A stretch of DNA of 64,000 nt from contig NZ_BDBZ01000018.1 in assembly GCF_001613245.1 (NCBI RefSeq), forward strand, positions 1 to 64,000. Direction: 5' to 3'. Below, in pieces: positions 45,501-53,452 of the stretch (its first letter is position 1; every line of letters begins with the position of its first letter). The translations under genes were made by a program, and so were the position numbers. The notes under the pieces are model-generated. The model was not told the origin of the DNA and did no database searches. It worked only from the letters and a program-made list of their open reading frames with translations. Source of the stretch: Nocardia speluncae NBRC 108251. GTDB lineage: Bacteria; Actinomycetota; Actinomycetes; Mycobacteriales; Mycobacteriaceae.

Positions 45501-46037
45501 GTGGAGCTGGCCGAGGTGGTCGCCGGCCGCGGCGAGAACAACCGGCGGATGTCGCTACGGTCCTATGTGCTCGCGGCCCGGTTGGAAGAGGTCGCGGTGG
45601 CAGGGTCGGTGCGGTTGCGCCGGATGTCGGGCGGGCGTTATGAATTCGTGCACACCGACCGTGCCGGTACGCACGGCCGGCGGGGCGGCCTGGGGCTCGA
45701 TATCCACGACGACTACACCGGTGCCGTCCGCCCCGCCCGCACACTCTCCGGCGGCGAGACATTCATGGCTTCGCTGTCGCTGGCATTGGGCCTGGCCGAT
45801 ACCGTCGCCGCCGAGGCGGGCGGGATCATTCTGGACACCCTGTTCATCGATGAAGGCTTCGGCAGCCTGGACGCCGATACGCTGGACGCGGTGATGGGCG
45901 TGCTCGACGAGTTACGTGACGGCGGCCGCGTGGTGGGCCTGGTGAGCCACGTCGACGAGATGCGCCAGCGCATCCCCAGCCGCCTCCACGTAATCCGCGG
46001 CGCCCAAGGCTCCCGAGTGCAGGCCACCGTCGTCTGA
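42507..46037 (+). CDS. sbcC: Exonuclease SbcC (Rad50-like ATPase)
   Basis: An 1176-residue SMC-like ATPase, partner of SbcD. P-loop GRTGAGKTT at about residues 35-43; zinc hook CAVC at about 550-553; ABC signature LSGGETFMASLSLALGLAD and Walker B ILDTLFIDEGFGSLD near the C terminus. Long coiled coils lie between. It is longer than the usual ~1000 residues because of an Ala/Gly/Val-rich stretch at about residues 770-880 in the second coiled-coil arm, including two 18-residue elastin-like repeats (45003-45110). The nuclease and ATPase motifs are intact. Confidence 0.95.
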   Translation: MRLHRLEMTAFGPFAETTVIDFDELGADGLFLLHGRTGAGKTTILDAIAYALYGRVPGARGDKRLHSDHAPAQTRPEVNLEATLGGRRVRIIRSPEFERPKLRGSGTRVENAKATLAWLDGRGTNLARINEIGDEIIRLLGMSADQFFQVVLLPQGDFARFLRAENEDRERLLEKLFDTGRFGKAEQWLAAQRKNSGEQIGAQQRNVEDLITRVAVTAGIDRTERIDILDAVEWSQDLLTTARGDLEMAQRELALRREESADADEQAESERRAAERRHRLTVARRQLDDYAAGGRQREADRAELERARRAEPVAAALAEAEAAVESARGRDTEADDAARRLARLADEPDSSDVPGIRLVLPAEAEADEATGPGVAGDFSGRTATSVRTRPASDSPDEDLTLDTAIRGWSALLGKLEEIRSDAADAENTRAELGELHGTDARLRERAAELSARRAQLPEILAAAQARAREADDAKAALPGLRSEHERLQQAAAAAVELAGARTGLDRARVDSDAARAGHLEARERVLDLRAQRLAGMAAELAGHLVDGQACAVCGSADHPQPARTATTAVSEADEAAAVAAEHAAHLTLERAQSAMAAVEREIEALAARGGDTDRAELAAALDRATDRRGDAEELAATTGECAAEITRLRADENRLHDSLRETETQAGAVAAQIRAGQHRLTEIEHKLRTAAGRDRTIGRRRERLHALIAAAGDRRETLAAARAAWERVAGCVARLEKLAAAAGFDSGKTAIENVVRPAISTDDRAARTRAVDGAVSARASGEAGAAAAADAPGGPGSAGPGESSAVRSGAGADYGPTAAGAPAASVGERAAAGVGVAGVPEVAGGVGATGGVGVAGVPEVAGVAGATGAPGTDRESGTAPARAALLAALRWYASLIAAATRTRERQETLRAALSAAEELRAAAQAVVDEPEIQAAAAIEPRDQAGLAEAVHKARQALDEAVAVHGAAVQRVTRLETLCGQLWAAVDLITPAQRAHQELVELAEVVAGRGENNRRMSLRSYVLAARLEEVAVAGSVRLRRMSGGRYEFVHTDRAGTHGRRGGLGLDIHDDYTGAVRPARTLSGGETFMASLSLALGLADTVAAEAGGIILDTLFIDEGFGSLDADTLDAVMGVLDELRDGGRVVGLVSHVDEMRQRIPSRLHVIRGAQGSRVQATVV
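45003..45110 (+). repeat. Two tandem 54-bp repeats inside sbcC
   Basis: Units 45003-45056 and 45057-45110 encode GVGVAGVPEVAGGVGATG and GVGVAGVPEVAGVAGATG. Unit length is 18 codons, so copy change keeps frame. Confidence 0.9.
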
Positions 46038-46124
46038 TCGGCGACGGATCCAGAACCGGACTGTGCTCACACATCGGTGAACTGCCGTCGGCCGCCCGTG
46101 CCGCGGTCGAGCTGTTTCGTGCCG

Positions 46125-46658
46125 TCAGCCGACAGACTCGTGGTCGAGCAGCCAGCGCTTGGCGGGCAGCCCCCATCGGAAACCGCCCAGGGTTCCGTCC
46201 GTGCGCAGCACTCGATGGCAGGGAACGAAAAGCGCCGCGGCATTGCGGGCGCAGGCCCCGGCGGCGGCGCGGGTGGCGGCCGGACGGCCCGCGCGGGCAG
46301 CGAAAGCCGTGTAGGAGATCGGGTTTCCGGCGGGAACCGTGCGCAGCACATCCCAGGCGTGCGCGAGGAATTCCCCCGACTGCTGCCGTACCGGGACGGT
46401 ATCGATCGCGGTGAGATCGCCCTGGTGATAAGCGGTGACGGCCGCTGTTACCGAGCCGAGTTCGGTGCGGGCGCGCAGGTCGTCCGGGCGCAGGGTGGGG
46501 TGGACGAGAACGCGCAAGTCCTCCGGTGCTGCGGTCCAGCCGGCCGCCAGTACCGCGCCGTCTGTGGCGACGACGGTGGTGAACGGGCCGAGTGGGGTGT
46601 CGACTGTCGCGAAATCGGCTGTGCCGGTATGAGTGGGGGACACGGTGGGGGCGGACAT
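46125..46658 (-). CDS. ogt: Methylated-DNA--protein-cysteine methyltransferase
   Basis: A 177-residue suicide enzyme that takes alkyl groups from O6-alkylguanine. The acceptor cysteine is in FVPCHRVLRTDG, preceded by ACARNAAALF and the helix-turn-helix AFAARAGRPAATRAA. ATG 46658 overlaps the stop of the upstream Ada-AlkA gene (ATGA), giving a two-gene adaptive-response operon. The open frame continues upstream, but the overlap start fits the family. Confidence 0.95.
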   Translation of the reverse strand: MSAPTVSPTHTGTADFATVDTPLGPFTTVVATDGAVLAAGWTAAPEDLRVLVHPTLRPDDLRARTELGSVTAAVTAYHQGDLTAIDTVPVRQQSGEFLAHAWDVLRTVPAGNPISYTAFAARAGRPAATRAAAGACARNAAALFVPCHRVLRTDGTLGGFRWGLPAKRWLLDHESVG

Positions 46659-48274
46659 CACGAGGTACTCACTTTCGCTTCGGAATCGGCGGTTTTCGCG
46701 GAGGCGGCGCGGGCACGCAGCTCGGAGCGCCACAGTTGCATGGACAAGTAGGAGCGCCAGGGCGACCAGCGCGTGGAGTCGGATAGATCGATCCCGTGCC
46801 GGGCGGCGCCGCGGCGGACCACGAGATCAGTGGTGAGCAGGATGTCGGGATCGGCGAGCAACCGCATGGTCACGTAGTCGGCGGTCCACGGGCCGATGCC
46901 CGGGAGTGCCAGCAGATCGCGGCGCAGGTCGGCGGCCGTCCGGCCCTGGTGTAATACCAGTTCGCCGCTCGCCAGTGCGGCCGCGGCGGCGGTGATGGAC
47001 CGGATGCGCTGGGCGGGGCCGGCCAGCACCTCTGCGCCGTTCTCGGCGATCGCGGCGGCGGTGGGGAAAAGTCGCGGGATCGGCCCGTCGGTGGGTTCGC
47101 CGAGTGCGGCGACCAGGCGGGCGGTATGGGTGTTCGCGGCCGCCACGGAGATCTGCTGCCCGATCATGGTGCGCAACAACAATTCCGAGGGGTCCGCGCA
47201 TCCGGGTACTCGGATGCCCGAGGTGAAGGTCGCGCCTGCGCCGGGCAGCTGCCCAGCGTGCAGGAGTGCTTCGTCGATGGCGACCGGATCGGCGTCCAGA
47301 TCCAGCAGATGCCGGATCCGCGCCACCGTGGGCGCGAGATCGCGCATATCGCGCAATGCCAGTTCCGCGCGGACATGGCCCGGCAGCACACTGAGCCGTA
47401 TCCCCGCGTAACCGTGCGGGGTGCGGAGATTGCGCAGGTAGGTGCCTTCGCCGGCCGGCCCGGTCTGCCACAGTTCGAGGCCGGGAGTCGTATGGGCCGA
47501 CAGGAACCATTCGAGCCAGTCGCGGTCCAGTGGTTCGCGGTAGGGCAGGCGCAAGGTGAGTGTGCCGCAGGTGGTGGGGGCTCCCGGCTCGTTCGCCCAC
47601 TGCCCGTCTGCGCGACTCTGCCACTCCGACCCGGAGCGACCTCGCCTCGCCGATTCGGCGCGACCCTGCCGCGGCGAATCCGTGCGACTGCGCCGCTGGG
47701 CCTCCGCGCGCATCGTGCTGGGGCTCACCGCGAACACCTCGCGCACGGTGTCGTTGAACTGGCGGATACTCGCGAAACCCGCGGCGAAGGCGATATCGGA
47801 TATCGGCATCTCCGTGGTCTGGATGAGCAGCCGCGCCGTATGCGCCCGGTGGGCCCTGGCCAGCGCGAGCGGGCCGGCGCCGAGTTCACTGGTGAGCACC
47901 CGGGTGAGCTGGCGCTGTGAATAGCCCAGCGTCGCGGCCAGCGCCGAGACCCCGCCGCGTTCCACCACTCCGTCGCCGATGAGTCGCATGGCCCGGGCCG
48001 CGAGATCTGCCCGGGTGTTCCACAGCGGTGAACCCGGCGCGGCGTCGGGCAGGCAGCGCCGGCATGCTCGGTAACCGGCCTGCTGCGCGGCGGCCGCCGT
48101 CGGCAGGAAGGTCACGTTCGCGGGTTTGGGGGTGATCGCCGGGCAGGACGGGCGGCAGTAGATTCCGGTGGTGCGGACGGCGGTGTAGAACTGCCCGTCG
48201 AACCGGGAGTCGCGCGCGGTGACGGCGCGGTAGCAGCGCTCGAAATCCAGGACGGTGATGCTCACCCGATTCAC
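46658..48274 (-). CDS. Ada-AlkA fusion: regulatory and DNA-3-methyladenine glycosylase
   Basis: A 538-residue multi-domain protein. Residues 10-80 form the Ada zinc domain with C40, C44, C71 and C74; C40 corresponds to the phosphotriester methyl acceptor. An AraC-type HTH follows (about 85-190), then an AlkA N-terminal domain and an HhH-GPD glycosylase domain (about 330-525, LLALPGIGPWTADYV, with the catalytic aspartate in LTTDLVVR). Self-methylation should turn on its own operon with ogt. A repair activity and its regulator are thus in one polypeptide. GTG starts at 48274 or 48265 are both possible. Confidence 0.94.
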   Translation of the reverse strand: MNRVSITVLDFERCYRAVTARDSRFDGQFYTAVRTTGIYCRPSCPAITPKPANVTFLPTAAAAQQAGYRACRRCLPDAAPGSPLWNTRADLAARAMRLIGDGVVERGGVSALAATLGYSQRQLTRVLTSELGAGPLALARAHRAHTARLLIQTTEMPISDIAFAAGFASIRQFNDTVREVFAVSPSTMRAEAQRRSRTDSPRQGRAESARRGRSGSEWQSRADGQWANEPGAPTTCGTLTLRLPYREPLDRDWLEWFLSAHTTPGLELWQTGPAGEGTYLRNLRTPHGYAGIRLSVLPGHVRAELALRDMRDLAPTVARIRHLLDLDADPVAIDEALLHAGQLPGAGATFTSGIRVPGCADPSELLLRTMIGQQISVAAANTHTARLVAALGEPTDGPIPRLFPTAAAIAENGAEVLAGPAQRIRSITAAAAALASGELVLHQGRTAADLRRDLLALPGIGPWTADYVTMRLLADPDILLTTDLVVRRGAARHGIDLSDSTRWSPWRSYLSMQLWRSELRARAASAKTADSEAKVSTS

Positions 48275-48347
48275 GATGTCAGGCCGGGCGGGCCGTGGCT
48301 AGCGGAAAACGGACATCGCGGCGGGTGTGTCGCGGAGGTGCCGGCGG

Positions 48348-48608
48348 TCAGCAGCAGCGGGCGCCCGGATTTCGTTCCGCGTCGTCGTACCGTTCACGCC
48401 AGTACGCGCGTTCGTCGGCGATCGGCTTGCCCGGGTGGACCCGGCGCCTGTGGGCGACGTATCGCTGGTAGTCCTGTCCGCCGACGACGGAGTCCATGTA
48501 CCAGCCGACCGTCCGCACCGCCCGGACCACCGCGGCGGCTCCCGCACGCCACGGTGTGCGGCGTGGCGGGGTGTCCGGGCGGTTGTCCGGGGCGGCGCGG
48601 CGGATCAA
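48348..48608 (-). CDS. YbdD/YjiX family small protein
   Basis: An 86-residue member of the DUF466 family: WYMDSVVGGQDYQRYVAHRR, then HPGKPIADERAYWRERYD. These proteins are encoded next to CstA/BtsT-type pyruvate or peptide transporters and are thought to assist them. The start overlaps the cstA stop by 4 bp (ATGA). Confidence 0.93.
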   Translation of the reverse strand: MIRRAAPDNRPDTPPRRTPWRAGAAAVVRAVRTVGWYMDSVVGGQDYQRYVAHRRRVHPGKPIADERAYWRERYDDAERNPGARCC

Positions 48609-50866
48609 CTGCGTACCCCCGTGTGGGCCGCGCCCGGCACCGCGACCTCACCTTCGGCGATCAGCTCGTCCCACTCCTTCTGCACTTTCTTCTCCGCGGC
48701 GGTCGGGAGGAAACCGCTGGGCGCGAAGATCTTCGACGGCTCCTCCGGAGATTCCGTGGTGGACGTACCACCGGACTTCCAGGCCCGGTAGCAGACCCAC
48801 GCGCCGGCGAGCACCACGATCAGCACCAGCACCGCGAAGATGATCGACAGCGCGCCCTGGATGAACGTATTGCGGATCACCGCGTCCACATCGCCGGGGG
48901 TTTTGGCGGTCAGGCAGAGTTCGCCGGCGTCGCGGGCGGCGCGGCAGATGCTGTTCTGCTTCCAGTAACCCACCTTCGGGTCGGCGGAGAAGATCTTCTG
49001 CCAGGAGGCGGTCATGGTGACGATCAGATCCCAGGCCAGCGCGATGCCGGGGATCCAGGCCCACTTCGTCAGGCCCTTCTTCACCAGGATCGTCAGCACC
49101 ACCACCAGCGCGATCGCCGCCAGTAGCTGGTTGGCGATACCGAACAGCGGGAACAGGGCGTTGATACCGCCCAGCGGGTCGGTGACACCCATGAGCAGAA
49201 TCGAGCCCCAGGCGGCCACCACGATCGCCGAGCACAGCCAGGCGCCGACCCGCCAGGACGGGTCGGAGAACTTGCGGGCCGGGCCGCGCAGATTACCGAG
49301 CGAATCCGAGAGCATGAACCGTGCCACGCGGGTGCCCGCGTCGATCGTGGTCAGGATGAACAGGGCCTCGAACATGATCGCGAAGTGGTACCAGAAGGAT
49401 TTCATCCCGGCGCCGCCGAGGAATCCCGCGAACACTTCCGAGATGCCGATCGCGAGGGTCGGCGCGCCGCCGGTGCGGGAGATCACCGATTCCTCGCCGA
49501 CATCCACGGCGGCCTGGTCGAGTGCCGCACCGCTGGTCGGCGGCCCCGACAGGCCCAGACTGTTCGTGTAGGCGGCGGCGCTTTCCGCAGTACCGCCGGT
49601 CGCGCCGGTCGGGGCGTTCATCGCGAAATACAGATGCTGGTCGATGATCGAGGCCGTGATGAGGGCCATCACCGCCACGAACGACTCCATCAGCATGCCG
49701 CCGTAGCCGATCATCTTCGCGTGCGATTCCTTCTCCAGCAGTTTCGGCGTCGTCCCCGACGACACCAGTGCGTGGAATCCGGACAATGCACCACAGGCGA
49801 TGGTGATGAACAGGAACGGGAACAGGCTGCCCGCGAACGCCGGGCCGGTGCCCGAGGTGGCGAATTCCGAGATCGCGGGTGCTTTCAGCACGGGCATGGT
49901 GATCAGGATGCCGACGGCCAGCAGCCCGATGGTGCCGATCTTCATGAAGGTCGACAGATAGTCGCGCGGGGCCAGCAGCAGCCACACCGGCAGCACCGAG
50001 GCAACGAAACCGTAGGCGATCAGCATCCAGGAGATGGTGACCGGTGAGAAGGTGAACCAGCCCGCCCAGGTCTCGTTCTCGTTGACCCAGCCGCCCGCGA
50101 CGATCGCGAGGATCAGCAGCACGAAACCGATCGCCGAGATCTCACCGACCGCCCCCGGCCGCAGATAGCGCAGATAGATACCCATGAACAGGGCGATGGG
50201 GATGGTCATCGCAATGGAGAAGACACCCCACGGGCTTTCCGCGAGCGCATTCACTACCACCAGTGCGAGCACCGCCAGCAGAATCATCATGATCACCAGC
50301 ACGCCGATGATCGCCGCCACACCACCGATCGCGCCGAGTTCGTCGCGCGCCATCTGGCCGAGACTGCGCCCGCGCCGCTTCATCGACACCCACAGCACCA
50401 GGTAGTCCTGGACGGCGCCGGCGAATACGACACCGACGATGATCCAGATCGTTCCCGGCAGATACCCCATCTGCGCCGCCAGCACCGGCCCGACCAGCGG
50501 ACCCGCCCCCGCGATGGCCGCGAAATGGTGTCCGAAAAGCACCCGCCGGTCCATCGGCATGAAATCTTTGCCGTTGTCCAGGATCTCGGCGGGCGTCGCG
50601 ATATCGTCGCGGGGTTTGACCACCTTGTATTCGATCAGCCGGGCGTAGAACCGGTAGGCGATGATGTACGTACAGACCGCGGCGATCACGATCCACACGG
50701 CATTGACCGACTCACCGCGCGTGATCGCGAGGATCGTCCAGGCCGCCGCACCGAGCACCCCGATGGCCGCGAAGATCGCCTTCTTCGCGGGGGTGATCGG
50801 GGAACGGTCGACCACACCGACCGGTGGCCGATCAGGGTCGGTCTTCAGGTATTCGATTGTCCCCAT
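48605..50866 (-). CDS. cstA: CstA-family carbon starvation transporter
   Basis: A 753-residue membrane protein with about 16-18 hydrophobic segments. Family signatures are FMPMDRRVLFGHHFAAIAG and GPLVGPVLAAQMGYLPGTIW. CstA and BtsT proteins import pyruvate or peptides under nutrient limitation. ATG at 50864-50866 matches the family N terminus; the open frame further upstream is spurious. Paired with the YbdD-like gene. Confidence 0.95.
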   Translation of the reverse strand: MGTIEYLKTDPDRPPVGVVDRSPITPAKKAIFAAIGVLGAAAWTILAITRGESVNAVWIVIAAVCTYIIAYRFYARLIEYKVVKPRDDIATPAEILDNGKDFMPMDRRVLFGHHFAAIAGAGPLVGPVLAAQMGYLPGTIWIIVGVVFAGAVQDYLVLWVSMKRRGRSLGQMARDELGAIGGVAAIIGVLVIMMILLAVLALVVVNALAESPWGVFSIAMTIPIALFMGIYLRYLRPGAVGEISAIGFVLLILAIVAGGWVNENETWAGWFTFSPVTISWMLIAYGFVASVLPVWLLLAPRDYLSTFMKIGTIGLLAVGILITMPVLKAPAISEFATSGTGPAFAGSLFPFLFITIACGALSGFHALVSSGTTPKLLEKESHAKMIGYGGMLMESFVAVMALITASIIDQHLYFAMNAPTGATGGTAESAAAYTNSLGLSGPPTSGAALDQAAVDVGEESVISRTGGAPTLAIGISEVFAGFLGGAGMKSFWYHFAIMFEALFILTTIDAGTRVARFMLSDSLGNLRGPARKFSDPSWRVGAWLCSAIVVAAWGSILLMGVTDPLGGINALFPLFGIANQLLAAIALVVVLTILVKKGLTKWAWIPGIALAWDLIVTMTASWQKIFSADPKVGYWKQNSICRAARDAGELCLTAKTPGDVDAVIRNTFIQGALSIIFAVLVLIVVLAGAWVCYRAWKSGGTSTTESPEEPSKIFAPSGFLPTAAEKKVQKEWDELIAEGEVAVPGAAHTGVRS

Positions 50867-51056
50867 CGGGCAACTCCTGTACAGCGAGCGGACATGGCTG
50901 TCACATGAAGTTAACCGATGGGTACCGGGCGGTCGGACGATTGCGCCGAACGGTCGCTGTGGCGCGCCGAGCGGACGACGCCCGGTTCCCGCGCCGATAC
51001 CGAAGAGAGCAATTTCGGTCAACCGTGACGGGCCCGGGCGCGTTTACGGTGGGGCA

Positions 51057-51578
51057 ATGCGCGAAACCCCGGAAGAACTGGCCGACCTGCAGACCCTGCT
51101 CGACTCGTCCCTCGCAGGCTCCACCACCCACCTGCGTTCGATCATCGCCGCCGACCGCACCTTGACCGCGGAACAGCTCACCACGGTCCTCACCGGCATG
51201 CGCACGCTGGCGCTGTCCACCGTGACCGCCAAAGGCGAACCACGGATCAGCGGCGTCGACGGGCACTTTCTGCACGGCCGCTGGTACTTCGGCACTGCCC
51301 GTAACGCCGCCAAGGCCCGCCATCTCACTGCGCGTCCGGGTGCCAGCGTCGCGCATATGGACGGTGAGGAGCTGGGCGTGTTCACGCACGGCGCCGCGGA
51401 GGTCCTGAACCCGGCGCGCGGCGAGCCGGATGCCGAGTGGCCCGAACTGCTCGCCTACCTCAAGGACCAGTACGGCGACGACGGCTTCGACTGGGACAAC
51501 GACGTCGTCTTCTTCCGGTTGCGCCCGCACTGGATGACCGTTTACGCCCCCGACTTCGCGAAGCTCGTCGCGAGCTGA
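51057..51578 (+). CDS. Pyridoxamine 5'-phosphate oxidase-related (split barrel) protein
   Basis: A 173-residue FMN-binding split-barrel-type protein. The N-terminal helical part is followed by the barrel (TLALSTVTAKGEPRISGVDGHFLHGRWYF, then GASVAHMDGEELGVFTHG). Actinobacterial members often bind F420 or FMN; the cofactor is not determined here. It overlaps the oppositely oriented downstream gene by 37 bp at the 3' ends. Confidence 0.85.
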   Translation: MRETPEELADLQTLLDSSLAGSTTHLRSIIAADRTLTAEQLTTVLTGMRTLALSTVTAKGEPRISGVDGHFLHGRWYFGTARNAAKARHLTARPGASVAHMDGEELGVFTHGAAEVLNPARGEPDAEWPELLAYLKDQYGDDGFDWDNDVVFFRLRPHWMTVYAPDFAKLVAS

Positions 51579-52819
51579 CCGCGGCGGCGCACTGTCCTGC
51601 GGGCCTGCCCGGCATCGGATCCCGATGAGTTCCGGGCGAGTGTGCGGATCACCGGCAACCACAGCAATGCGATGAGCGCGAGTGCGAGCGCGTGCCAGGG
51701 TAAACGCCACCACCGGGCGGTCACCGGCGCAAAAGCGGGCTCGACGGCAGCGGCAGGCGCGGCGAAGGACCACGCCAGGAAGGCGTCGCCGATCGGCAGG
51801 ATGCCGAAGGCGTAGCGTTTGGACCCGCCGAAAGTGATCGGTACACCGAGCCCTTCGCCGAGACCGGTGAGCTGCCCGGACAACGAACGGTCGCCGTGCA
51901 CGCGGGCAGCGCCCAGAGCGACCACCGTGGCCGAGGCACTGACTCCCAGAACCAGTGGCCCGGAGTCCACGTCGCCCGCACCGTCGTGCCCGTGCGGATA
52001 TTCCCGCACCCCGGGCAGGCCCAGCGGGGTGTCGACGAAGGTGCGGCGGAATACGTCGTACTGCTCGTCGGCCCAGGTGCTGTCGATTTCCGGGAGGAAT
52101 CGCTGGATCAGCGCTTGGGATGAGCCGCGCGCGCCCTCGGTTGCGGGGGCTGCCAGGTGCGGAAGCAATCCGGTCGCCGGGTCCGTTCGGCCGCGGGCCG
52201 CTACCAGCCATTCGGATATCACCGATTCGAAACGAGGCTCGACCACCCGGTCGTGCAATCGCAGCGCCGCGACGGCAACCACGCTGTCGACCGGCCATGC
52301 CTGCCCCGGATATGCCTGGAGAAACGGCCCGTCCGCCCCGAAAGCTGCCGCGAGCGTCGCGCAATCGGCGGTGAACCGCGCTGTCTCCGGTGCGCCGGGG
52401 CCGGCGAGTTCGATCACCGCCCCGCGTAACCGGTTGGACCAGCCGGTATAGAAGACTCCGTGTGCCGGGAGCAGGCCGGCATCGAAACCTGCTCGCCCCG
52501 CGGATGTTTCGAGCCGGCTCAGCACCCAGCGTGCCTCTCGCAAGGCTTCGTCCCGGTACGACGGATCGCCGCGCCCGATATCGGTCCACGCCAGCCCGTA
52601 CAGGGCATGCGAGAAGAAATATCCCTCGGGAAACATGCCCTGCATCTCCTGCCCGAGCCCGGATTCCAGCTCGGACCGGAGAAAATGCAGTTGGGCCACG
52701 ATATCCGTGCGCGGCTGATCATCCCGGTACAGCCGTACCTGCGGGACGAGGATCAGGAGCGTGAGCACGGCCGCGACGCCGGCATACAGCACCCGCACGA
52801 CGGTGCGGTAAGAACTCAT
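51542..52819 (-). CDS. Hypothetical membrane-anchored protein
   Basis: A 425-residue protein with an N-terminal transmembrane segment (VLYAGVAAVLTLLILVPQV) and another near the C terminus (LPWHALALALIALLWLPVI). Between them is a ~320-residue, probably extracytoplasmic, helix-rich domain whose pattern (GMFPEGYFFSHALYGLAW, QAYPGQAWPVDSVVAVAAL) looks like an alpha/alpha toroid. No enzyme family is recognised. Its 3' end overlaps the PNPOx-like gene tail to tail. Confidence 0.75.
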   Translation of the reverse strand: MSSYRTVVRVLYAGVAAVLTLLILVPQVRLYRDDQPRTDIVAQLHFLRSELESGLGQEMQGMFPEGYFFSHALYGLAWTDIGRGDPSYRDEALREARWVLSRLETSAGRAGFDAGLLPAHGVFYTGWSNRLRGAVIELAGPGAPETARFTADCATLAAAFGADGPFLQAYPGQAWPVDSVVAVAALRLHDRVVEPRFESVISEWLVAARGRTDPATGLLPHLAAPATEGARGSSQALIQRFLPEIDSTWADEQYDVFRRTFVDTPLGLPGVREYPHGHDGAGDVDSGPLVLGVSASATVVALGAARVHGDRSLSGQLTGLGEGLGVPITFGGSKRYAFGILPIGDAFLAWSFAAPAAAVEPAFAPVTARWWRLPWHALALALIALLWLPVIRTLARNSSGSDAGQARRTVRRRGQLATSFAKSGA

Positions 52820-52942
52820 TCACCGACCCTAGACAGCCGCTGCCGACCGTGTAGCCTCCCGGACCGGGCCGCCGTGGCCCGGGGAAATCGCTGCGGTGCC
52901 GGTGCGGAGGGTGTGGACAGAGGTATGCCAGTGCAGATCCGT

Positions 52943-53452
52943 TCAGGACTGCGGCCCCGGAGCGCTCGGGCGGCGGGCAGTGGATCGTTGCGTGATCGCC
53001 GCCGCGACTTCGTCCAGCGCCGTGCGGATCATCGCTCCGTAGGCGTCGTCCGGTAGGACATGCAGATGTGCCCGGGCAGCGATGATCTGTTCGGTGGCCG
53101 CCTCCCACGACCCCAGGCGCCGGTAATCGTCGGCCAGATTGAGGTGCAGTGAGGGGTAGAAGCCTGCCACCTGAAGGCTCGAGTGGTGCTGCTGCACACG
53201 ATCGTCGCTGAGGGTGTCGGCGGCATCGAACGCCCGGATATTCCAGGCCAGGGCCTGAGCGGGATCGTCGTACAGGTCGGCCAGATAGTGGGCGAGGGCG
53301 CAGCGGTGCAGGCGGTCGCCGGCGGTGCCGATCTCGGACCAGATTTCGAGTAGACGGGTGCGGGCGGATTCGATATCACCGGCGCGGCCGAGTGCGACGG
53401 CCTCGGTGATCGCGTTCATGGTGGTGTCGGGGGACAGCTGGTCGGTAGTCAA
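52943..53452 (-). CDS. TPR-like helical hypothetical protein downstream of the MerR-clamp gene
   Basis: A protein of about 169 residues (158 if begun at ATG 53419) made of helical pairs with a tetratricopeptide-like rhythm (AVALGRAGDIESARTRLLEI, HYLADLYDDPAQALAWNIRA, NLADDYRRLGSWEAATEQI). A TTG at 53450-53452 overlaps the MerR stop (TTGA), suggesting coupled translation. It is probably a partner of the upstream MerR-clamp regulator, but its job is unknown. Confidence 0.75.
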   Translation of the reverse strand: MTTDQLSPDTTMNAITEAVALGRAGDIESARTRLLEIWSEIGTAGDRLHRCALAHYLADLYDDPAQALAWNIRAFDAADTLSDDRVQQHHSSLQVAGFYPSLHLNLADDYRRLGSWEAATEQIIAARAHLHVLPDDAYGAMIRTALDEVAAAITQRSTARRPSAPGPQS

